Shown here piece after piece: positions 1 to 7,781 of a stretch of 64,000 nucleotides of DNA (within the stretch, counting starts at the first letter, position 1; the number at the start of each line of letters is the position of its first letter). The translations under genes and the position numbers were made by a program. Below the pieces are notes generated by a model. The model did no database searches, was not told where the DNA came from, and saw only the letters and a program-made list of their open reading frames with translations. The stretch is from Kitasatospora viridis (lineage in GTDB: Bacteria > Actinomycetota > Actinomycetes > Streptomycetales > Streptomycetaceae), in the NCBI RefSeq assembly GCF_007829815.1, contig NZ_VIWT01000001.1:496001-560000 (forward strand). The letters are read 5' to 3'.

Positions 1-585
1 TCTGAGGTCAGTTACCTCGGGGCGGAGGTGCAGACCGCCGTCAAACTGCTGATCACCGGTCACTTCGCGGTCGGCAAGACCACTTTCGTCGGGGCGCTCT
101 CGGAGATCGAGCCGCTGCGCACCGAGGAGCCGATGACCGAGGCCAGCGTGCTGGTCGACGACCTGACCGGGGTGCCCGCCAAGCAGACCACCACGGTGGC
201 CATGGACTTCGGCCGGCTCACCCTCAACCCCGAGCTGGTGCTCTACCTGTTCGGCGCCCCCGGCCAGCAGCGCTTCACCCCGCTCTGGCGGGACATGGCG
301 CTCGGCGCGCTGGGCGCCCTGGTGCTCGCCGACACCCGGCGGCTGGAGCACTCCTTCCCGGTGATGGACCTGCTGGAGGAGCACGGCCTGCCGTACGCGG
401 TGGCCGTCAACAGGTTCGACGGCTCACCGGAGTTCGCCGAGGCGGAGCTGCGCGAGGCCCTCGACCTGCTGCCGGGCACCCCGCTGGTCAGCTGCGACGC
501 CCGCGACCCGGAGTCGGCCACCCGGGCACTGATCTCGCTCGTCCAGTACCTGATCGGTCAAGAAGCCACCCTGGAGCACGTGTGA
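1..585 (+). CDS. Conservon CvnD-like GTP-binding protein (5' end probably cut by window edge)
   Basis: Small Ras/MglA-like GTPase of the conservon (Cvn) family, a cytoplasmic signalling switch normally encoded after a sensor ATPase, a roadblock protein and a DUF742 protein. The P-loop GHFAVGKTT lies at bases 58-84, an LFGAPGQ switch-like motif at about 247-270 and an NRFDG base-recognition motif near 409. A GTG at base 28 could start the protein, but its purine-rich stretch directly abuts it, and the in-frame sequence before it (SEVSYLGAE) resembles the normal family N-terminus, so the true start is probably just outside the window. TGA at 3-5 in another frame may be the end of the preceding DUF742 gene. 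The stop overlaps the next GTG start (GTGA), indicating translational coupling to the P450. Confidence 0.85.
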   Translation, partial: SEVSYLGAEVQTAVKLLITGHFAVGKTTFVGALSEIEPLRTEEPMTEASVLVDDLTGVPAKQTTTVAMDFGRLTLNPELVLYLFGAPGQQRFTPLWRDMALGALGALVLADTRRLEHSFPVMDLLEEHGLPYAVAVNRFDGSPEFAEAELREALDLLPGTPLVSCDARDPESATRALISLVQYLIGQEATLEHV

Positions 586-2048
586 ACGACCCCACGCCGC
601 CGCCCGGCTGCCCGGCCCACCAGCCGCAGTTGCACACCATGCCGTTGTACGGGCCGGAGTTCGCCGAGGATCCGGCCGGCGTCTACGCCCGGCTGCGGGC
701 CGCCGAGGGCCCGCTGGCCGCGGTCGAGCTCTACCCCGGCGCCACCGCCACCCTGGCGATCGGCTACCACGCCGCGCTGGAGGTGCTGCGCACCCCGGAG
801 ACCTTCTCCAAGGACCCGCGGCGCTGGAAGGGCCTGGCGGACGGCCGGGTGACGCCGGACAACCCGGCCGTGCCGATGATGGCCTACCGTCCCAACTGCC
901 TCTTCTCGGACGGCGACACGCACGCCCGGCTGCGCGGCGCGGTGACCGACTCGCTGGACCGGATCGACCCCAACGCGCTGCGCGACTACGTGGAGCGGGC
1001 CTGCGACCGGCTGATCGACGGCTTCGCCGGGCACGGCGAGGCCGACCTGGTGGCCGACTACGCCCGCCCGCTGCCGCTCCTGGTCTTCAACGAACTCTTC
1101 GGCTCCCCCGAGCACTTCGGCGATCGCCTGGTGCGCGGCATGACCGGCATCTTCGACGGCATCGACGCCGAGCGGGCCAACCAGGAGCTCACCGAGGTGC
1201 TGCTGGAACTGGTCGCGCTGAAGCGGGCGAACCCCGACAGCGACGTGACCAGCTGGCTGATGGCCCATCAGGCCGGGCTGAACGACGAGGAGATGCTGCA
1301 CCACCTGGTGCTGCTGATGGGCGCCGGCACCGAGCCGCAGCTCAACCTGATCAGCAACACGCTGCGGCTGCTGCTCTCCGACGACCGGTTCGCCGGCGAC
1401 CTGGCCGGCGGCAGCCTGCCGGTGGAGGACGCGCTGGACGAGGTGCTCTGGACCGACCCGCCGATGGCCAACTACGCGGTGCACTTCCCGGTCCGCGACG
1501 TCGAGCTGGCCGGGGTGCGGCTGCCCGAGGGCGAGCCGGTGGTGATCAGCTTCGCGGCGGCCAACACCGATCCGGCGCTGGCCGGTTCGCCGCGCACCGG
1601 CAACCGGGCCCACCTGGCCTGGAGCGCCGGCCCGCACGCCTGCCCGGCGCAGAGCCACGCCCGGCTGATCGCCTCGGTCGCCGTGGAGCGCCTGCTGGAC
1701 CGCCTGCCGGACGTCGAACTCGCCGTCAAGGCGGATGAGTTGACTTGGCGGCCGGGCCCGTTCCACCGGGCCCTGGCCGAGCTGCCGGTGCGCTTCCCGC
1801 CGGCCACCGTGACCACCCAGATCGCCGTGCCGGCGGCGGCCCGACCGGCCGCCTCCGGCAACGCGCCCGCCGTACCCGCTCCCCCCGGATCCGACGACGC
1901 CTCAGGAGACCCCGCATGGAACCCGACCGCTGCCCCTTCCGCCTCGACCCCAGCGGTAGTGACATCTACGGGGAGGCCCGCCGGGTCCACCAGGACGGGC
2001 CGGTGGCCCAGGTGGAGCTCCCTGGTGGCGTGGTTGCGTGGTCGGTAG
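582..2048 (+). CDS. Cytochrome P450, CYP157-like, lacking the ExxR motif
   Basis: P450 fold protein coupled to the upstream GTPase by a 4-base overlap. The haem-ligand region is present (Cys354 in PHACPAQ), but the K-helix motif reads E287-V-L-W290 where ExxR is expected, and the I-helix reads AGTEPQ without the usual acid-Thr pair. Loss of ExxR is a described property of the CYP157 family, whose genes commonly sit between a conservon and a CYP154 gene, exactly as here. At 488 residues it is long: after about residue 410 the chain runs into a Pro/Ala/Ser/Thr-rich tail that overlaps the next gene by 133 bases, so the tail may be a read-through artefact, a frameshift or genuine. Whether it is a working monooxygenase or a partner of the second P450 cannot be told from sequence. 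Confidence 0.85.
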   Translation: MNDPTPPPGCPAHQPQLHTMPLYGPEFAEDPAGVYARLRAAEGPLAAVELYPGATATLAIGYHAALEVLRTPETFSKDPRRWKGLADGRVTPDNPAVPMMAYRPNCLFSDGDTHARLRGAVTDSLDRIDPNALRDYVERACDRLIDGFAGHGEADLVADYARPLPLLVFNELFGSPEHFGDRLVRGMTGIFDGIDAERANQELTEVLLELVALKRANPDSDVTSWLMAHQAGLNDEEMLHHLVLLMGAGTEPQLNLISNTLRLLLSDDRFAGDLAGGSLPVEDALDEVLWTDPPMANYAVHFPVRDVELAGVRLPEGEPVVISFAAANTDPALAGSPRTGNRAHLAWSAGPHACPAQSHARLIASVAVERLLDRLPDVELAVKADELTWRPGPFHRALAELPVRFPPATVTTQIAVPAAARPAASGNAPAVPAPPGSDDASGDPAWNPTAAPSASTPAVVTSTGRPAGSTRTGRWPRWSSLVAWLRGR

Positions 2049-3157
2049 CCAGCCAGCAGCTGGTCAAGCAACTGCTGGCCGACCCGGACGTCTCCAAGAG
2101 CGCCCGCCAGCACTGGACCGCCTTCGTCGACGGTGAGATACCCGCCGACTGGCCGCTGGCTATCTGGGTCACCCCGAACAACATGTTCACCGCCTACGGC
2201 AAGGACCACCGCCGGCTGCGCCGCCTGGTGGCCGGCGCCTTCACCGCCCGGCAGACCGAGCGGCTGCGGCCGCGGATCGAGGCGCTCACCACCGAGCTGC
2301 TGGACCGGCTCGCCGACGTCCCCGCCGGTGCGACCGTGGACCTGCGCGAGGCCTACGCCTACCCGGTGCCGATCCAGGTGATCTGCGACCTGTTCGGGGT
2401 GCCGGAGCACCTGCACGCGGGGCTGCGCGAGTGCGTGGACGCGATCTTCGACACCAGCATCGCCCCCGAGGCGGCGGTGGCCAACGGCGAGCGCATCTAC
2501 GGGATCCTGGCCGAACTCGCCGCCCACAAGCGCGAGCACCCCGGCGACGACCTGGCCAGCATGCTGATCTCGGCCCGGGACGACTCCGAGGAGGGCGACG
2601 GCGGCTCGCTCACCGAGCAGGAGCTGATCGACACCCTGCTGCTGGTGCTCGGTGCCGGCCACGAGACCACGGTCAACCTGCTGGACAACGCGATCCACCT
2701 GCTGCTCACCCACCCCGAGCAGCTGGCCCTGGTCCGCGAGGGCAAGGCGGGCTGGAACGACGTGATCGAGGAGGCCCTGCGGGTGCAGTCCCCGGTGGCC
2801 AACCTGCCGCTGCGCTACGCGGTGCGCGACGTCCAGGCCGGCGACGTGCTGATCCGCCAGGGCGAGCCGATCCTGGCCGCCTACGCGGCGGCCGGCCGGG
2901 ACCCGCAGGTGCACGGCGAGGACGCGGACGCCTTCGACCTGCTGCGCACCGACAAGGACCACCTGGCCTTCGGCCACGGCGCGCACTTCTGCCTGGGCGC
3001 CCCGCTGGCCCGGTTGGAGGCGCAGGTCGCGCTGCCGGCGCTGTTCGAGCGCTTCCCCGGGCTGGCGCTGGCCGAGGGGGCCGACCTGACTCCGGTGGAG
3101 TCCTTCATCTCCAACGGCCACCGCCACTTGCCGGTGGTGCTCGCCCCGCAGGCCTGA
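1916..3157 (+). CDS. Cytochrome P450, CYP154-like
   Basis: Canonical soluble bacterial class I P450 of 413 residues. The I-helix AGHETT, the K-helix EEALR (ExxR) and the haem loop [10 protein letters not shown] with Cys359 are all intact, in contrast to the preceding P450. ATG at 1916 is chosen because it follows CAGGAGACCCCGC, a good ribosome-binding site, and begins with the family-typical acidic/Pro sequence MEPDRCPF. It overlaps the 3' part of the upstream P450 reading frame by 133 bases. A GTPase-CYP157-CYP154 order is a known conservon arrangement. No ferredoxin or reductase gene is nearby, so redox partners must come from elsewhere. The substrate is unknown. Confidence 0.92.
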   Translation: MEPDRCPFRLDPSGSDIYGEARRVHQDGPVAQVELPGGVVAWSVASQQLVKQLLADPDVSKSARQHWTAFVDGEIPADWPLAIWVTPNNMFTAYGKDHRRLRRLVAGAFTARQTERLRPRIEALTTELLDRLADVPAGATVDLREAYAYPVPIQVICDLFGVPEHLHAGLRECVDAIFDTSIAPEAAVANGERIYGILAELAAHKREHPGDDLASMLISARDDSEEGDGGSLTEQELIDTLLLVLGAGHETTVNLLDNAIHLLLTHPEQLALVREGKAGWNDVIEEALRVQSPVANLPLRYAVRDVQAGDVLIRQGEPILAAYAAAGRDPQVHGEDADAFDLLRTDKDHLAFGHGAHFCLGAPLARLEAQVALPALFERFPGLALAEGADLTPVESFISNGHRHLPVVLAPQA

Positions 3158-3163
3158 GAACGC

Positions 3164-3203
3164 GTCAGAGGGGGCGGACCCGGCCGGGTCCGCCCCCTCT
3201 GAC
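3164..3203 (+). terminator. Strong stem-loop after the conservon/P450 operon
   Basis: Perfect 18-bp inverted repeat (3164-3181 and 3186-3203) with a GGCC loop, starting 6 bases after the second P450 stop. It has no U-tract, which is usual for Streptomyces terminators. It can serve the convergent deacetylase transcript as well. Confidence 0.85.
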
Positions 3204-3254
3204 GTCACATCATCGACCTGACGTCCTGTCGACCTGGCGCCAGGTCAGCCGCGT

Positions 3255-3971
3255 TCAGCGCAGCCCGTGCTCCCGCAGCGGGCCGACCTTCAGCCCCTGC
3301 TCGGCGCACCGCTCCAGCACCCGCGGCAGCGCGCCCAGGGTGGACCGCCAGGCCTGCGGCGCGGAGGTGCAGTCTGAGTCGTGCAGCAGCAGGGTGGCCC
3401 CGGCCAGCGAACCGCGGGTGACCGTGCGCAGCACCGAGTCCGGGGTGGCCTTGGCCGTCCAGTCCTGCCCCCAGTGGGTCCACAGCACCGGCCGCAGCCC
3501 GTTGCGGCGGGCCGCGTAGAGCGCGGCGCTGTTCAACACGCCGTACGGCGGCCGGTAGTAGGCCGGCTCCTGGCCGGTCACCGAGGCGATCAGGTCCTTG
3601 GCCCGGGTGACGTCGTCGAGGGTGGCGCGCGGGCCGCGGATCAGCAGCGGGCGGTGCGCCCAGCCGTGCACGGCCACCTCGTGGCCGGCGTCCACCAGGT
3701 CGCGGCCCAGCCAGGGGGCCTTCTCCAGCATCTGCCCGAGCAGGAAGAAGGTGGCCTTGGTGCCGGTCTTCGCCAGCTCCTCCAGGAAGAGCGGGGTGGA
3801 GGCCGGGTCGGGCCCGTCGTCGAAGGTGAGCGCGACGTGGCCGGGGTCGCCGGGGCCGCTCAACTTCGGCGCGAGCAGCGGGCGGACCGGGCCGAGCGAG
3901 GTCAGCGCGGGCAGGCCGTGGCCGAGCGCCAGGGCGCCGGCGGTCAGGGCGAGGGCACGGGTCGTCCTCAC
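3255..3971 (-). CDS. Polysaccharide deacetylase (NodB/CE4 family), exported
   Basis: CE4 family metal-dependent deacetylase of N-acetylated sugars, probably acting on cell-wall or secreted polysaccharide. It has an N-terminal hydrophobic segment of about 20 residues acting as signal peptide or anchor (RALALTAGALALGHGLPAL). The NodB domain shows TFDDGPD (catalytic Asp and metal Asp), HGWAHRP (the HxxxH metal-binding pair), RPPYG and the C-terminal LLHDSD motif. At 238 residues it is little more than a bare NodB domain. It starts with GTG overlapping the stop of the upstream glycosyltransferase (GTGA), so the two are cotranscribed and translationally coupled, suggesting joint action on one glycoconjugate. 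Confidence 0.9.
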   Translation of the reverse strand: MRTTRALALTAGALALGHGLPALTSLGPVRPLLAPKLSGPGDPGHVALTFDDGPDPASTPLFLEELAKTGTKATFFLLGQMLEKAPWLGRDLVDAGHEVAVHGWAHRPLLIRGPRATLDDVTRAKDLIASVTGQEPAYYRPPYGVLNSAALYAARRNGLRPVLWTHWGQDWTAKATPDSVLRTVTRGSLAGATLLLHDSDCTSAPQAWRSTLGALPRVLERCAEQGLKVGPLREHGLR

Positions 3972-5083
3972 GAGGCCACCTCCAGGACCGGTGCGGCGGG
4001 TGCCTGGGCACCGGCCAGCTCGGCGATCACGTGGTCGGCGGCGGGGGCGCTGCGGCGCCAGTGGCGGGCCGGGCCGGTCATCGCCTCGGTGAGCGCGGGG
4101 GCGAGCTTCTTCTCGTCGCGTATCCAGACCGCGAGGCCGGCCTCATCCAGGGCGGCCGCGTTGGTCACCCCGTGGCCGGGCAGGCAGCGGTAGCTGACCA
4201 CCGGGACGCCGCTGGCCATCGCCTCCAGCGAGGTGAGCCCGCCGGCGTTCTGCACCACCACGTCGCTGGCCCGGATCAGCGCCGGCATGTCCTCCACCCA
4301 GCCGAGCGCGATCCCGGTGCCGGCGGCGGTCAACTTGTCCCGCAGCGCGGTGTTGTGGCCGCAGACGGTGACCGGCACGGCCACTCCGGCGGCGGCGATC
4401 TCCCGGGCGGTCTGCTCGACCTCGCCAACTCCCCAGGAGCCGGCGGTGATCAGCGCGACCGGCTGGTCCACGGGCAGGCCGAACCGGGCGCGCTCGTGCG
4501 CGACCTCGGCGGCCGAGCGGGCGGGCCGGAACTTCGGACCGACCAGCGGCTGGCATATCTCTATGTCGGTGGCGCCGTGCCGGGCGGCCTGGGCGGCCGC
4601 CACCGGGTCCAGCGCCAGGTGCAGGTCGACGCCCTCGGCCACCCAGAGCGGGTGCACCGACATGTCGGTGAGGAAGGTGGTGACCGGCACCTCGACCTCG
4701 CCCCGGCGGCGCAGCCGGCCGAGCGCCTGGCTGGCCAGCGGGTAGGTGGAGACCACGGCGGCGGTGCCGGCGCCGACCAGCTTCCTGGTCCGGCGGGCCG
4801 CGGCCCGGGCGAAGAGCGAGCCGACCATCCCGGAGGACGAGCGGTTCTTCTCCAGCCCGCCGAGCAGCCAGCCCCAGGCCCACGGAGCCACCTTGAGCTC
4901 CAGCGCGTAGCTGGCCCGCAGCAGTCGTCCGCAGCCCGGCGGCAGCAGGTCGAGGAAGTCGTGGCACTCGGCCTCGAAGCCGGCCGCCTCAAGGCGGCGC
5001 ACCAGCTCCCGGGCGGCACCGTCGTGGCCCGCCCCCACGCTCGCGGACACGACGGTGATCCGGCTCGGCTGACTCGACCGCAT
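3968..5083 (-). CDS. MGDG-synthase/MurG-like glycosyltransferase (GT28 type)
   Basis: GT-B glycosyltransferase of the monogalactosyldiacylglycerol synthase-like family; such enzymes transfer a sugar from a UDP-sugar to a lipid at the cytoplasmic face of the membrane. The N-terminus has the diagnostic glycine-rich SASVGAGHDGAARELVRRL signature, and the C-terminal half has the nucleotide-sugar segment VVQNAGGLTSLEAMASGVPVV. ATG at 5083 is preceded by GGAAGGAG at good spacing; upstream in-frame extension is low-complexity and rejected. 371 residues. The stop overlaps the start of the polysaccharide deacetylase. The pair could build and then deacetylate an amino-sugar glycolipid, but that substrate is inference. 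Confidence 0.88.
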   Translation of the reverse strand: MRSSQPSRITVVSASVGAGHDGAARELVRRLEAAGFEAECHDFLDLLPPGCGRLLRASYALELKVAPWAWGWLLGGLEKNRSSSGMVGSLFARAAARRTRKLVGAGTAAVVSTYPLASQALGRLRRRGEVEVPVTTFLTDMSVHPLWVAEGVDLHLALDPVAAAQAARHGATDIEICQPLVGPKFRPARSAAEVAHERARFGLPVDQPVALITAGSWGVGEVEQTAREIAAAGVAVPVTVCGHNTALRDKLTAAGTGIALGWVEDMPALIRASDVVVQNAGGLTSLEAMASGVPVVSYRCLPGHGVTNAAALDEAGLAVWIRDEKKLAPALTEAMTGPARHWRRSAPAADHVIAELAGAQAPAAPVLEVAS

Positions 5084-5542
5084 CAGGCTCCTTCCAGGCG
5101 GATCCGGCACCCGCCCATGACGGAGCCGCACCCGCGACTCACTGCGTCGTACGGATGTACAGGGACCCCTGCCTGGCCTTCCTGATCGGATAGCCGGCCG
5201 ACCGGACCACGAACCGGACGGACCGGCCCCGAGATCCCTTTCGGAGCCGGCCCGAGTGATCGGGCCGGTCAGGCACGTGACGGTAGGGCGCCCAACGGGA
5301 GTCCGCGTGGATGGCATCCGGACACCAGGTGTCCACCCCCCGACAGCTCAGCCAACAAACACGCGGTTATACGTCCCCGTTGTCCCACCTGTCGGTCCGG
5401 CCGAGGCCTGCGCCGGCTCCCGGGACCGAATCCTTCCATCGAACTTCCGCGCCCAGCATGGTGGGGCCCACCTGAAGCCAAGCTGAAGACAGCTGAAGGG
5501 GTCTTCAGCAATCGGCCAGGGCCGCCTGGGATCCTGTAACGC
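5084..5542. promoter_or_regulatory. Divergent intergenic region with two palindromes
   Basis: 459 bases without a gene between the glycosyltransferase (minus) and the response regulator (plus). It holds a perfect 9-4-9 stem-loop at 5247-5268 (CCGGCCCGA/TCGGGCCGG) and a perfect 15-bp palindrome GGACACCAGGTGTCC at 5320-5334. The latter has the form of an operator. The region near the response regulator contains the CTGAAG repeats listed separately. I see no convincing small gene here. Confidence 0.45.
5472..5508 (+). promoter_or_regulatory. CTGAAG direct repeats, candidate response-regulator binding site
   Basis: Three CTGAAG hexamers at 5472, 5483 and 5493 (spacing 11 and 10 bases), followed by an inverted CTTCAG at 5503. 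They lie 35-70 bases before the response regulator start. Direct repeats spaced one helical turn apart are the usual target form for OmpR-family regulators, so autoregulation is likely. Confidence 0.5.
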
Positions 5543-6220
5543 ATGCGGGTACTGGTGGTGGAGGACGAGAAGCGGCTGGCCGCGGCGCTGCAGCGCGGGC
5601 TGCAGGCCGAGGGCATGACGGTGGACGTGGCGCACGACGGCCCGCAGGGCCTGTGGCTGGCCGGCGAGCACGACTACGACGTGATCGTGCTGGACATCAT
5701 GCTGCCCGGCGTCAACGGCTACCGGGTCTGCGCCCGGCTGCGGGCCGCCGGCAACGAGGCCGGGATCCTGATGCTCACCGCCAAGGACGGCGAGTACGAC
5801 GAGGCCGAGGCCCTGGACACCGGCGCCGACGACTTCCTCTCCAAGCCGTTCTCCTTCGTCGTGCTGGTCGCCCGGCTGCGTGCGCTGGCCCGGCGCACCG
5901 GCCGCCGCCGCCCGCAGGTGCTGGAGTTCGGCGACCTGCTGCTCGACCCCGCCCGGCACTCCTGCACCCGCGGCGGCACCCCGATCAAGCTGACGGCCCG
6001 TGAGTTCGCGGTGCTGGAGTACCTGGCCCGGCGGGCCGGCGAGGTGGTGCCCAAGCGGGAGATCCTGGAGCAGGTCTGGGACAGCGCCTTCGAGGGCGAC
6101 CCCAACGTGGTCGAGGTGCACATCAGCGCGGTGCGCCGCAAGATCGACGCGCCGTTCGGGCGCAGCGCGCTGGAGACGGTGCGCGGGGCGGGCTACCGGC
6201 TGGCGGCCGACGGTGGCTGA
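5543..6220 (+). CDS. OmpR/PhoB-family response regulator
   Basis: DNA-binding response regulator of 225 residues. Residues 1-115 form a receiver domain with acidic pocket EDE at 7-9, phospho-acceptor Asp51 in VLDIMLPG, a conserved Thr in MLTAKD and Lys in SKPF. Residues 130-225 form a winged-helix domain with LTAREFAVLEYLAR and the recognition helix region VEVHISAVRRKID. It precedes the sensor kinase and overlaps it by 8 bases. The signal sensed is unknown; nothing in the neighbourhood identifies the target genes apart from the CTGAAG repeats just upstream. Confidence 0.93.
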   Translation: MRVLVVEDEKRLAAALQRGLQAEGMTVDVAHDGPQGLWLAGEHDYDVIVLDIMLPGVNGYRVCARLRAAGNEAGILMLTAKDGEYDEAEALDTGADDFLSKPFSFVVLVARLRALARRTGRRRPQVLEFGDLLLDPARHSCTRGGTPIKLTAREFAVLEYLARRAGEVVPKREILEQVWDSAFEGDPNVVEVHISAVRRKIDAPFGRSALETVRGAGYRLAADGG

Positions 6221-7631
6221 CCGTCCGCCGCGCCAGCTCGCCACCGGCCCCCGGCCGCGCCGCCGCGGACTGGCCCGGCTGCGCCCGCTGACCGTGCGGG
6301 CCCGGGCCACCCTGGGCGCCAGCGCCGTGGTGGCGATCGCCCTGGCAGTGGCCTCACTCTCGCTGCTCGGCCTGCTGGACGCCAACCTGCTGCACAACGC
6401 CGAGGCGGACGCCGACGCGCAGGCCGCCGCGGTGGCCCAGGCGGCGGTGGCCGGCAAGCTGGACCCGCTGCTGCCGCCCACCCACGGCGCCGACTTCATC
6501 CAGGTGGTGAGCGAGAGCGGCCAGGTGCTGACCTCCAGTCAGAACCTGACGGGCCATCCGCCGATCTCCCCCACCCGGCCGACCGTGCCCGGCACCATCC
6601 GCTCCACCTGGGACGTCGGCCCGCTCGGCGACGACTACCGCCAGCGGGTGGTCCAGGTCACCACCGAGACCGAGGGCGGCCTGGTCACGGTGTACGCGGG
6701 CACCTCGCTGCGGGACGCCGACGCGGCCGACAACACCACCTCGGCCGCACTGCTGGTCGGCGTGCCGCTGCTGCTGGTCACCGTGGCCGGGGTCACCTGG
6801 TGGGTGACCGGCCGGGCGCTGCGCCCGGTCGAGGCGATCCGCGCCGAGGTGGCCGAGATCAGCGACCGCGACCTGCACCGCCGGGTGCCGGTGCCGGCCA
6901 CCCACGACGAGATCGCCCGGCTCGCCCTCACCATGAACGCCACCCTGGACCGGCTGGAGTCCTCCGGCCAGCGCCAGCGCCAGTTCATCGCGGACGCCTC
7001 GCACGAGCTGCGCAGCCCGATCACCGTGCTGCGCACCCAGCTGGAGGTGGCGCTGGCGGTGCGCGACCCGGCCGCCTGGCCGGAGCTGATCAGCGGCGCG
7101 CTGGAGGACACCGACCGGCTCCAGCACCTGGCCGCCGACCTGCTGCTGCTGGCCCGGATCGACGCCGCCGAGCCGCTGCCCAGCCAGCCGCTGGACCTGA
7201 CCGAGCTGGTCCGCGAGGCGATCGACAAGCGCCGCGGCGACCGGCTGCCGATCCGCGCCGAGCTGGCCGGGGACGTCCAGGTGATCGGCAGCGGACTCTG
7301 GTTGACCCGGGTGGTCACCAATCTGCTGGACAACGCCCAGCGGTTCGCCGAGCGCACGGTCGAGGTCCGGCTGACCCGCGCGCCCGAGGACGGGCTGGCG
7401 GTGCTGGAGGTGACCGACGACGGTCCCGGCATCCCGCCGGCCGACCGCGAGCGCGTCTTCGAGCGCTTCACCAGGCTCGACGACGCCCGCAGCCGGGACC
7501 ACGGCGGGGCCGGGCTCGGCCTGGCCATCGCCCGCGACCTGGCCTACCACCACCACGGCACGCTCAACGCCGAGGACGCCGAGCGGGGCGCCCGGTTCGT
7601 GCTCCGGCTGCCGCCCGCCCGCACCGACTGA
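6213..7631 (+). CDS. Sensor histidine kinase
   Basis: Membrane histidine kinase, partner of the preceding response regulator. GTG at 6213 is taken as the start because it overlaps the regulator stop and gives a short basic cytoplasmic tail before the first membrane segment (about residues 30-52). A roughly 125-residue extracytoplasmic loop, a second membrane segment (about 180-203), a HAMP linker, HisKA with phospho-acceptor His264 in ASHELRSP and a HATPase domain follow. The N-box NLLDNAQRF, G1 DDGPGIP, F-box ERFTR and G2 GGAGLGLAI are all present. 472 residues, the usual length for the family. Confidence 0.92.
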   Translation: MADRPPRQLATGPRPRRRGLARLRPLTVRARATLGASAVVAIALAVASLSLLGLLDANLLHNAEADADAQAAAVAQAAVAGKLDPLLPPTHGADFIQVVSESGQVLTSSQNLTGHPPISPTRPTVPGTIRSTWDVGPLGDDYRQRVVQVTTETEGGLVTVYAGTSLRDADAADNTTSAALLVGVPLLLVTVAGVTWWVTGRALRPVEAIRAEVAEISDRDLHRRVPVPATHDEIARLALTMNATLDRLESSGQRQRQFIADASHELRSPITVLRTQLEVALAVRDPAAWPELISGALEDTDRLQHLAADLLLLARIDAAEPLPSQPLDLTELVREAIDKRRGDRLPIRAELAGDVQVIGSGLWLTRVVTNLLDNAQRFAERTVEVRLTRAPEDGLAVLEVTDDGPGIPPADRERVFERFTRLDDARSRDHGGAGLGLAIARDLAYHHHGTLNAEDAERGARFVLRLPPARTD

Positions 7632-7781
7632 CCGGGCCCCGCCGCCTTGGGCCCGGGTTAGGGTCGATCGGTCGGCGGCGCTGCGGCAGCCGGGTCCAGT
7701 TGTCCGGTTTCCGTTATCCGGCGGCCCGCCGCGGGTCTCCTGCAGTGGACAGGTGGACCGGCTGGAGAAGGTGGGCGACGG
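7632..7781 (+). other. Intergenic gap before the sigma-CAP gene
   Basis: 150 bases without a recognisable gene between the histidine kinase and the sigma factor fusion. It must hold the promoter of the latter, but I could not assign -35 and -10 hexamers with confidence. Confidence 0.3.
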
